This document shows, piece by piece, positions 1-5,649 of a stretch of 11,570 nucleotides of DNA. How positions within the stretch are numbered: position 1 is the first letter of the stretch; every line of letters begins with the position of its first letter. Both the position numbers and the translations under genes were made by a program. The notes beneath the pieces are model-generated. The model had not been told where the DNA came from. It saw only the letters and a program-made list of their open reading frames with translations, and made no database searches. This DNA is from Polaromonas sp. (GTDB lineage Bacteria; Pseudomonadota; Gammaproteobacteria; Burkholderiales; Burkholderiaceae_C), in NCBI GenBank assembly GCA_025362825.1, contig JANYFF010000229.1, positions 1 through 11,570 of the forward strand, given 5' to 3'.

Positions 1-1
1 T

Positions 2-271
2 TACCGACTCCGAAAGGAACACAATGCGGCGCGTCAAGGAAAGATGGGAGTTGCCTGTGTTTTTAGTCGGGAGCCTGTGGTGCAGCCAGTGCTGGCCAAA
101 GCCTTCGATCAGCAGGAAATCACTACGGATGAAGACCTGAAAATCCACGGCCACGCCACAATACAGAGCGACGGCAGTCTTAATTGCCACGGCTACGGAT
201 CACTCGTCTGTGTAACTTCTACATTTGGCTTGTGCGCCGCCGGTTGGGTGTTGAATAAAATTGCTGGATAG
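2..271 (+). CDS. Unrecognised ORF, 3' end only (5' end outside window)
   Basis: This frame is open from the first complete codon of the window (position 2) to a TAG at 269-271. What is visible is therefore probably the last 89 codons of a longer gene, although an internal ATG at 44 could start a 75-residue protein. No Shine-Dalgarno sequence precedes that ATG, which favours the partial-gene reading. The tail is rich in Gly and Cys: it contains SLNCHGYGSLVC and a weakly hydrophobic end, FGLCAAGWVLNKIAG, which might be a short membrane-associated segment. I recognise no family and assign no function. The stop codon abuts the putative -35 of the tRNA promoter, so the gene and the tRNAs are packed closely. 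It could also be a chance ORF. Confidence 0.4.
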   Translation, partial: YRLRKEHNAARQGKMGVACVFSREPVVQPVLAKAFDQQEITTDEDLKIHGHATIQSDGSLNCHGYGSLVCVTSTFGLCAAGWVLNKIAG

Positions 272-272
272 T

Positions 273-302
273 TTCAAAAGCGTAAAAAAATGACGCTATA
301 AT
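273..302 (+). promoter_or_regulatory. Putative sigma-70 promoter for the tRNA-Lys pair
   Basis: A perfect -10 hexamer TATAAT lies at 297-302. Eighteen nucleotides upstream is a 4/6 match to the -35 hexamer (TTCAAA, 273-278). Transcription would start near 309, about 40 nt before the first tRNA, leaving a short 5' leader for processing. The stretch just after the -10 (TCGAGGC) is fairly GC-rich, as in stringently controlled stable-RNA promoters, but this is only suggestive. No other gene follows on this strand before the tRNAs. Confidence 0.55.
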
Positions 303-347
303 TCGAGGCTGTGCTGCAAATAATGTAGTGCGGCCTGGAGAAATCCT

Positions 348-423
348 GGGACGTTAGCTCAGTTGGTAGAGCAGCGGACTTTTAATCCGTTTGTCGTGGG
401 TTCGACCCCCGCAGGCCCCACCA
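348..423 (+). tRNA. tRNA-Lys (anticodon UUU), imperfect acceptor stem
   Basis: The D arm, the anticodon arm with loop CTTTTAA (379-385, anticodon TTT at 381-383), the T arm with TTCGACC, and an encoded CCA (421-423) are all present, which identifies a lysine tRNA reading AAA/AAG. The acceptor stem is odd. The 5' strand GGGACGT (348-354) faces AGGCCCC (413-419), giving an A351-C416 mismatch and a G353-G414 mismatch, while the other five pairs are canonical. The neighbouring tRNA-Lys(CUU) pairs perfectly. The gene lies 41 nt upstream of that second tRNA, downstream of a TATAAT box, so the two are probably co-transcribed. It may be functional with a distorted stem, decayed, or affected by a sequencing error. 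Confidence 0.9.
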
Positions 424-464
424 AAATTTATACGCTTGACTACAGAGCCAAGCGCTTGTCCTTC

Positions 465-540
465 GGGTTCTTAGCTCAGCTGGTAGAGCAGCGGACTCTT
501 AATCCGTAGGTCGCGAGTTCGAATCTCGCAGAACCCACCA
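465..540 (+). tRNA. tRNA-Lys (anticodon CUU)
   Basis: This is a complete cloverleaf. Acceptor GGGTTCT (465-471) pairs perfectly with AGAACCC (530-536). The anticodon stem GCGGA/TCCGT encloses loop CTCTTAA (496-502) with anticodon CTT at 498-500. The T stem GCGAG/CTCGC closes TTCGAAT, the discriminator base is A537, and CCA is encoded at 538-540. It reads AAG codons. It closely resembles the upstream tRNA-Lys(UUU) in the D and anticodon arms, as expected for isoacceptors. It is followed by a hairpin that may end the transcript. Confidence 0.97.
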
Positions 541-550
541 ACCAATTCAA

Positions 551-586
551 GGACTTGGCCGTAATGCTGAGTCCCTTCGTCTTTTG
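551..586 (+). terminator. Putative terminator after the tRNA pair
   Basis: Bases 551-559 (GGACTTGGC) can pair with 566-574 (GCTGAGTCC). This gives a nine-pair stem with two G-T wobbles around a six-base loop, CGTAAT. A pyrimidine-rich tail, CTTCGTCTTTT, follows rather than a clean T run. The position, 10 nt after the CCA end and before a convergent gene, suits transcript termination. The weak tail keeps confidence moderate. Confidence 0.4.
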
Positions 587-613
587 AGTTCGCATTGTCG
601 GTCTTGAATGGCC

Positions 614-1372
614 TCACGCCATACACTGCAGACTTACTGCTTGCAGTGTCCTCCCGGTTTTTGCATCGATCACCACCAGATTGAGCTGCCGCTGGTGCCC
701 CGGAGTTGAGGCAATGCTGCGGAACGTCAACTTTTGCGGCGACACATCTGCCACTCTGTACTCACCAGCCTGGGTGTACTGGCGCACTACAAAATCGTGC
801 TTGAGGAGCTCTCCGGAGTTCTCGCCGGCCTGAACTTTGGAGTTGTGGCCGTGTTCGGTGACCGTCCAGTAGGCTGACCAGCTGTTTGACCCTTGTGGTA
901 ACGCCAAGGCCGTGATGCTGGCTTCGAATTGATCAGCGCTCAGCTGTTTGAGCGTTATATTGGCTCGCGCAGACTCTCCGCCGGAAGGCTGGCCTCCCCA
1001 GTTGGGCCAGTCTTTGCCGTCAAGAACAGCTTGTGGGGTGTACACGCTGCGCAGCTGATTTTTAGCTGCAACATCTCGTTGCCGCTGGGTGTAGGCCGGG
1101 GCGGCAAAGCGGTCAACCCAGCCGATGTAATCCCAGTAGCCGACGTGAAAGGCCTGCACAACTAGGCCCTTGCCCTTCAATGATGAAGCCCACTTGTCAG
1201 CGGGTGGGCAGGAACTGCACCCTTCAGAGGTATACAACTCGACCACCGGAGTGATGTCGGGCCCCGAAGTCACCGAACATTTGTTTTGTTGTGCAAAAGT
1301 GCCTGTAGCTGCCAGAAACAGGGCGCCTGCAGCTATGTATTTGATAGTAAGTGGACGGAATGCACTTGTCAT
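614..1372 (-). CDS. DUF1223 family secreted thioredoxin-fold protein
   Basis: The product (252 aa from the chosen start) has an N-terminal signal peptide: a basic start, a hydrophobic core around residues 12-22, and probable cleavage after A27 (TFA-QQ). The mature protein should therefore be periplasmic. The family core follows at once: VVELYTSEGCSSCPPADKW with a CxxC pair at C52/C55, then the FHVGYWDYIGW segment and RQRDVA, all typical of DUF1223 proteins, which have a thioredoxin-like fold. The biochemical role of this family is not established; a thiol redox role is only inferred from CxxC. I chose ATG 1372 because GGAG lies 8 nt upstream and the signal peptide then starts correctly; an in-frame ATG at 1423 has no good ribosome site. 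The signal-peptide codons contain a stretch resembling a genomic repeat (1322-1348). Confidence 0.88.
   Translation of the reverse strand: MTSAFRPLTIKYIAAGALFLAATGTFAQQNKCSVTSGPDITPVVELYTSEGCSSCPPADKWASSLKGKGLVVQAFHVGYWDYIGWVDRFAAPAYTQRQRDVAAKNQLRSVYTPQAVLDGKDWPNWGGQPSGGESARANITLKQLSADQFEASITALALPQGSNSWSAYWTVTEHGHNSKVQAGENSGELLKHDFVVRQYTQAGEYRVADVSPQKLTFRSIASTPGHQRQLNLVVIDAKTGRTLQAVSLQCMA
1322..1348 (-). repeat. Possible second, partial copy of the palindromic repeat in the DUF1223 signal peptide
   Basis: Read on the minus strand, this segment has ACTATCAAATACATAGC followed by TGCAGGCGCC. It shares ATAGCTG(A/C)AGGCGC (13 of 14 bases) with 5260-5273 and has a comparable AT-rich palindromic left arm. 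It encodes residues 9-17 of the signal peptide (TIKYIAAGA). Only the first part of the repeat is recognisable, so common ancestry is uncertain and chance similarity is possible. Confidence 0.25.
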
Positions 1373-1498
1373 TGACCGGTCTCCAGAATGTGACGATTGG
1401 CTGGGAGCATCAGGGCGCTTCATTGCGTCGACCGAAACTTTCTACCAGGCTTTGTCGCCACACTGCGGAGTTTCTTACAAGCGCAGCTGTCTTCGGGA

Positions 1499-1990
1499 TT
1501 ATCTGGCTGAAACCAGGCTGAGCTGTCGCTCCAGCCGGTCTTCAAGCTGGCCTATATGGGCAGCAGTCGAATTGTCGGATTGTTCTGCACGGTGTAGCAG
1601 CGCCGCCTGTGTTTGGGCCAAACGTTCAGCCAGTACAGTTGCATTGGCTGCCTCACGGTGCAGGGTTGCTGCGGATTGGGCTTCGATAACGCTGCGTAAT
1701 TCTGTGAAGCGCGATGCCTCGGCTTTATCTGCCAGTTCGCGCTGGACATTGAGTTCGCGAGCGTACTGGCGGGTTTCGACGAGATTCACGCCCTGCATGT
1801 ACAGCGTTGAGGCCAGGAAAACCACGATGGCAATGACCAGCAACAGCAGCATCACCATACCCAATGGCACCTGGACAGTGGTGAAACCCAGGCTTAAAAC
1901 GCTGGAACGGGTGAATTCGTCCACATTGAGTGCTGCAAAAGCTGCGACCAGGACAATGCCTATGATCAAAAAGATGGTGCGAAGACGCAT
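1499..1990 (-). CDS. LapA-domain (DUF1049) inner-membrane protein with coiled-coil tail
   Basis: The product is 163 aa. Two hydrophobic helices (about residues 5-22 and 43-65) flank a short segment containing N22-V-D and ending in VPLG, the arrangement of the LapA/DUF1049 domain seen in small inner-membrane proteins such as LapA/YciS, which help lipopolysaccharide assembly in E. coli. Residues 66-160 are charged, rich in Ala, Glu, Arg and Gln, and heptad-like, so they probably form a long cytoplasmic coiled coil. ATG 1990 is preferred over an in-frame ATG at 2023 because AAAGGAGT lies 6 nt upstream. The gene is divergent from tex and 126 nt upstream of the DUF1223 gene, so a shared transcript with the latter is possible. 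A role in LPS assembly is inference from the domain only; no LapB neighbour is present. Confidence 0.8.
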   Translation of the reverse strand: MRLRTIFLIIGIVLVAAFAALNVDEFTRSSVLSLGFTTVQVPLGMVMLLLLVIAIVVFLASTLYMQGVNLVETRQYARELNVQRELADKAEASRFTELRSVIEAQSAATLHREAANATVLAERLAQTQAALLHRAEQSDNSTAAHIGQLEDRLERQLSLVSAR

Positions 1991-1996
1991 ATTGGA

Positions 1997-2004
1997 ACTC
2001 CTTT
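1997..2004 (-). promoter_or_regulatory. Strong ribosome binding site of the LapA-domain gene
   Basis: On the minus strand this reads AAAGGAGT, a near-perfect Shine-Dalgarno sequence, 6 nt before ATG 1990. It decides the start codon against the upstream in-frame ATG at 2023, which lies before the ribosome site and would make it part of the coding sequence. Confidence 0.85.
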
Positions 2005-2106
2005 GATAATAGTTTTTAGCCAATCCAGTTTCGCCGCGAAGGGTGATTTTGCCTGTGGGACAATGCCTCCCCGCAACGTCAGTTTGCGCAGGACACTCTC
2101 AAAAGC

Positions 2107-4473
2107 ATGCAAAAAATCATCCGCCAGATCGCAGCAGAAATCAAGGTCCAGGAGCACCAGGTCAAAACCGCCGTCGAGCTGCTGGACGGCGGCGCCACGG
2201 TGCCGTTTATTGCACGCTATCGCAAGGAAGCAACGGGTGGCCTCGACGACATCCAGTTGCGCGAACTTGAATACCGGCTGGGTTACCTGCGCGAGCTTGA
2301 AGAGCGCCGCGAGGCGGTGCTTAAAAGCATCCAGGAGCAGGGAAAGCTGACAGACACCCTTACAGAAGCCATAGCGTTGGCCGCGACCAAGCAGGATCTG
2401 GAAGACCTGTACCTGCCCTACAAACAGAAGCGCCGTACCAAGGGCCAGATTGCACGAGAAGCGGGCATTGAGCCGCTGGCAGACAAGCTGTTTGCAAATC
2501 CTGAACTCGTTCCCGCCGAAGAGGCCGCGCCTTACGTCAAGGCTGAAAAGAACGAGGCTTGCGATGATTTCACGACCTTGCAGGCAGTGCTCGACGGCGT
2601 GCGCGACATCCTCAGCGAACGCTGGGCTGAAGATGCGCCGCTGGTACAGGGATTGCGCCAATGGCTGTGGAGTGAAGGTCTGTTCTCTTCAAAGCTGGTG
2701 ACAGGCAAGGACGAAAACCACGCAGACAACGCGAAGTTCCGGGACTATTTTGACTACGACGAGCCGATTGGCCAGGTGCCGTCACACAGGGCGCTGGCCG
2801 TGTTTCGTGGCCGGGGCCTTGAAATCCTGGATGCAAAACTGGTGCTGCCTGCGCCTCCTGAGGTCGCGCTGCCTGCAAGCGGCAAGGCCGGCCCGGTGGT
2901 ATCACTGGCAGAAGGCAAAATTGCGTTGCATCTGGGATGGAGTCACCGTTCACGTCCTGCAGACGACCTGATCCGCAAGTGTGTGGCGTGGGCCTGGCGC
3001 GTCAAGCTCAGCCTGTCGCTGGAGCGTGACCTGTTCACCCGCCTGCGTGAAGACGCCGAGAAAGTGGCCATCAAGGTGTTTGCAGACAACCTGCGCGACC
3101 TGTTGCTGGCGGCACCCGCTGGCCCGCGCGTGGTGATGGGCCTCGACCCCGGCATCCGCACGGGCGTGAAGGTTGCGGTAGTTGACAGTACCGGCAAGCT
3201 GGTCGAGACCGCGACGGTGTTCCCGCATGAGCCACGCAAGGACTGGGATGGCTCCCTGCACACCCTGGGCAAACTCTGCGAAAAGCACGGCGTCAACCTG
3301 ATCGCTATCGGCAATGGGACGGCCAGCCGCGAGACCGACAAGCTGGCAGCTGACCTGATGAAGCGGGTGGAAGGCATGCAGCGTGTCGTGGTCAGCGAGG
3401 CTGGCGCATCGGTCTATTCGGCCAGTGAATTCGCTTCGCAGGAAATGCCGGACGTCGATGTCAGCCTGCGTGGTGCAGCCAGCATTGCGCGCCGCCTGCA
3501 GGACCCGTTGGCAGAACTGGTCAAGATCGACCCCAAATCCATAGGTGTCGGGCAGTACCAGCACGATGTGAACCAGAGCGACCTTGCTCGCAGCCTTGAC
3601 ACCGTCGTAGAGGATTGCGTCAACAGCGTCGGCGTGGACCTGAACACCGCCAGCGTTCCGCTGCTGGCGCGTGTCTCGGGCCTGAGCCAGACGGTCGCAA
3701 AATCGGTCGTGCGCTGGCGTGACGCCAACGGCGCATTCACGTCCCGGTCAGACCTGATGAAGGTTACCGGACTGGGTGCCAAGACCTTCGAACAGAGTGC
3801 TGGCTTTTTGCGCCTGCATGCCAGCAGCAACCCGCTGGACATGACCGGAGTTCACCCGGAAACCTATCCTGTCGTCGAGCAGATCATGGTGCATACCGGC
3901 AAGGCGGTTGCCGAGCTGATGGGACGGGCAGACATGCTCAAAACCCTGAAACCCGAATTGTTTGCCAATGAAAGGTTCGGCGTCATTACGGTCAAGGACA
4001 TCATTGCAGAACTCGAAAAGCCCGGACGTGACCCCCGACCCGACTTCAAGGTCGCTCGCTTCAACGATGGCGTTGAGGACATCAAAGACCTGAAAGAAGG
4101 CATGGAGCTGGAAGGTACGGTGAGCAATGTCGCGGCGTTTGGCGCGTTCATCGACATCGGCGTGCACCAGGACGGCCTGGTTCATGTCAGCCAGCTTAGC
4201 CACAAGTTCACCAATGACGCGCGCGAAGTCGTCAAGACTGGTGACATCGTGAAAGTCCGCGTGACTGAGGTGGACGTAGCCCGCAAGCGCATTGGCCTGA
4301 CCATGAAGCTGGGTGAGGCGCCTTCGCGGCGCGGTGCCGCAGGCGACAACCGCTTCGAAAGCGCGCGGCCGGGGCAAAACCAGAACCGTGGCGGCCGGCC
4401 GAATCAGCCCCAGGCGGTGCAGGGTACGGCGATGGAATCTGCCTTCAGCAAGCTCGCTGTGCTACGAAAATAA
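2107..4473 (+). CDS. tex: Tex family RNA-binding transcription accessory protein
   Basis: The 788-aa product matches the Tex family over its whole length, including the usual size (about 770-790 aa). The order of domains is: the Tex N-terminal helical region (about 1-190, with GGATVPFIARYRKEATGGL), a YqgF/RNase H-like domain beginning at VVMGLDPGIRTG (342-353), a helix-hairpin-helix region (about 505-570, starting VGVDLNTASV), and an S1 RNA-binding domain (about 666-737, with GAFIDIGVHQDGLVHVSQLS). A basic, Gln/Gly-rich tail of about 50 residues ends the protein. Tex was first described in Bordetella pertussis as affecting toxin expression and binds nucleic acid; its exact cellular role is still debated. 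The ribosome site is poor (AGGA 13 nt upstream). The gene is divergent from the LapA-domain gene across 116 nt and is followed 21 nt later by the patatin gene. Confidence 0.97.
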   Translation: MQKIIRQIAAEIKVQEHQVKTAVELLDGGATVPFIARYRKEATGGLDDIQLRELEYRLGYLRELEERREAVLKSIQEQGKLTDTLTEAIALAATKQDLEDLYLPYKQKRRTKGQIAREAGIEPLADKLFANPELVPAEEAAPYVKAEKNEACDDFTTLQAVLDGVRDILSERWAEDAPLVQGLRQWLWSEGLFSSKLVTGKDENHADNAKFRDYFDYDEPIGQVPSHRALAVFRGRGLEILDAKLVLPAPPEVALPASGKAGPVVSLAEGKIALHLGWSHRSRPADDLIRKCVAWAWRVKLSLSLERDLFTRLREDAEKVAIKVFADNLRDLLLAAPAGPRVVMGLDPGIRTGVKVAVVDSTGKLVETATVFPHEPRKDWDGSLHTLGKLCEKHGVNLIAIGNGTASRETDKLAADLMKRVEGMQRVVVSEAGASVYSASEFASQEMPDVDVSLRGAASIARRLQDPLAELVKIDPKSIGVGQYQHDVNQSDLARSLDTVVEDCVNSVGVDLNTASVPLLARVSGLSQTVAKSVVRWRDANGAFTSRSDLMKVTGLGAKTFEQSAGFLRLHASSNPLDMTGVHPETYPVVEQIMVHTGKAVAELMGRADMLKTLKPELFANERFGVITVKDIIAELEKPGRDPRPDFKVARFNDGVEDIKDLKEGMELEGTVSNVAAFGAFIDIGVHQDGLVHVSQLSHKFTNDAREVVKTGDIVKVRVTEVDVARKRIGLTMKLGEAPSRRGAAGDNRFESARPGQNQNRGGRPNQPQAVQGTAMESAFSKLAVLRK

Positions 4474-4494
4474 TCAGCCCGGCGCGTCTTATCC

Positions 4495-5649
4495 ATGAAA
4501 GCCCTGAGAATTTACGCCGGTCCCAAGGCCCGGCGGCATATTGAACAACACGGCTTGCATGCACGGGACATTGGCGTGGTTCCGGGTGCGGCTGGCGGGC
4601 CCAAAGGGTTGATTCTTGGGGCGCTGGATCGCTTTATTTTTGGCGACTGGCTTTCCACTACAGCCCACCCCGTGCACCTGGTTGGAGCGTCGATTGGCGC
4701 GTGGCGCATGGCCACCGCTTGCCTCAATGACCCGGTCAGCGCTTTCAACCGGCTGGAAAGCGATTACATTCACCAGCACTACGAGCTGCAACCCGGCCAA
4801 AAGCGGCCGACGGCAGATTTTGTGAGTGAACAGTTTGGCCAGAGCCTCAAGAACTTTTATGGGGGCAGGGTGCACGAAGTGCTGCAGCACCCGCGCTACC
4901 GGCTGCACATCGTCACCTCGCGTGGTCGCCATGTTCTGGGACGCGAGCACAAGGTGGGCACACCGCTGGGCTATCTGGGTGCTTTTTTGACCAACAGCGT
5001 ACACCGCAAGGCCATGGGCGCCTGGCTGGAGCGGGTGGTGTTTTCCAGCCAGCATGCGACGCTGCCTTTTGCCACCAACGACTACCGCACACGGCAGGTC
5101 GCGCTCAGCGAAGCGAATTTCAATCCCGCGCTTCAGGCAAGCTGTTCCATTCCGTTCGTGCTGCGTTCAGTCCACAACATACCCGGCGCGCCGCCCGGTG
5201 CGTATTGGGATGGCGGCATCACGGATTACCACCTTCACCTCAACTATGCTACTTATTTGATAGCTGAAGGCGCTCGAAATACGGGGGCTGCGGGCCAAAA
5301 TGACACTTATTCGGTAGAAAAAACAGATATTGGAGCCGGATTGGTGCTCTACCCCCATTTCCAGCAAGCCGTGGTGCCTGGTTGGCTGGACAAGGGCCTC
5401 AAATGGCGGCACAAAGCCACGCATTTCCTGGACAACATGATTCTGCTGGCGCCGGACCCGGACTGGATCAAAACCCTGCCCAACGGCAAATTACCCGATC
5501 GAACGGATTTCACGCGCTACGGCCCCGACCTGAAATCACGCGTCCAGGCATGGCAGAAGGCTGTTAGAGAATCCGAGCGCTTGGCCGATGAATTCCAAGC
5601 CGTGCTGTCAAACCAGACTCTGGGAGCGCATATTGCTGACCTCAAATAA
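4495..5649 (+). CDS. Patatin-like phospholipase family protein
   Basis: The product is 384 aa. The features of a patatin lipase are visible: a glycine-rich oxyanion loop GAAGGPKG (31-38), the nucleophile elbow GASIG (64-68) with Ser66, and the DGG motif (239-241) supplying Asp239 for the Ser-Asp dyad. Such enzymes hydrolyse acyl esters of phospholipids or other lipids; the substrate here is unknown. There is no signal peptide, so it is probably cytoplasmic or peripheral to the membrane. The gene starts 21 nt after tex and overlaps the following membrane-protein gene by 17 nt, which suggests one operon. The start has no clear Shine-Dalgarno sequence. Residues of about 252-275, just after the DGG motif, are encoded by a palindromic repeat-like sequence (5248-5310) and look like an insertion between HLHLNY and GLVLYPHF. 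Confidence 0.9.
   Translation: MKALRIYAGPKARRHIEQHGLHARDIGVVPGAAGGPKGLILGALDRFIFGDWLSTTAHPVHLVGASIGAWRMATACLNDPVSAFNRLESDYIHQHYELQPGQKRPTADFVSEQFGQSLKNFYGGRVHEVLQHPRYRLHIVTSRGRHVLGREHKVGTPLGYLGAFLTNSVHRKAMGAWLERVVFSSQHATLPFATNDYRTRQVALSEANFNPALQASCSIPFVLRSVHNIPGAPPGAYWDGGITDYHLHLNYATYLIAEGARNTGAAGQNDTYSVEKTDIGAGLVLYPHFQQAVVPGWLDKGLKWRHKATHFLDNMILLAPDPDWIKTLPNGKLPDRTDFTRYGPDLKSRVQAWQKAVRESERLADEFQAVLSNQTLGAHIADLK
5248..5310 (+). repeat. Comamonadaceae-type palindromic repeat read in frame within the patatin gene
   Basis: The stretch begins with an AT-rich imperfect palindrome, GCTA(n9)TAGC (5248-5264). It continues with TGAAGGCGC, then a GGGGGC/GGGCC segment ending in AAAAT. This order (ATTTGATAGCTG, then GCGCT, then GGCC and AAAAT) resembles a short dispersed repeat that I recall from Polaromonas, Rhodoferax and Acidovorax intergenic regions; no search was possible. 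It is much more AT-rich at its left end than the surrounding gene. It stays in frame and adds about 20-25 residues of low complexity (AEGARNTGAAG). Part of it, ATAGCTG(A/C)AGGCGC, recurs at 1323-1336 on the other strand. Confidence 0.5.
5622..5626 (+). promoter_or_regulatory. Ribosome binding site supporting a TTG start
   Basis: GGGAG lies 6 nt before TTG 5633, inside the end of the patatin gene. An in-frame ATG at 5588 has no comparable site and would create a 62-nt overlap, so this site supports the TTG start and translational coupling to the patatin gene. Confidence 0.55.

Noticed and set aside
348..540. tRNA pair as an integration site for a mobile element
   Set aside because: No integrase, no duplicated tRNA 3' end and no change in gene style is visible on either side; both tRNAs keep their own CCA ends.
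1170..2006. A 278-codon plus-strand ORF across the DUF1223 and LapA genes
   Set aside because: It is antisense to two genes with clear families, signal peptide and ribosome sites. Its translation is Ser/Arg/Cys-rich with no domain, typical of a shadow frame in GC-rich DNA.
2003..2106. Promoter of tex starting from TTGATA at 2003
   Set aside because: There is no acceptable -10 hexamer 16-18 nt downstream, so no promoter is called in this divergent gap.
1966..2661. A 231-codon minus-strand ORF over the start of tex
   Set aside because: It lies opposite conserved Tex coding sequence and its product has no recognisable motif.
3748..4377. A 209-codon minus-strand ORF over the 3' part of tex
   Set aside because: It is antisense to the HhH and S1 domains of Tex and mirrors their codons; there is no independent evidence of coding.
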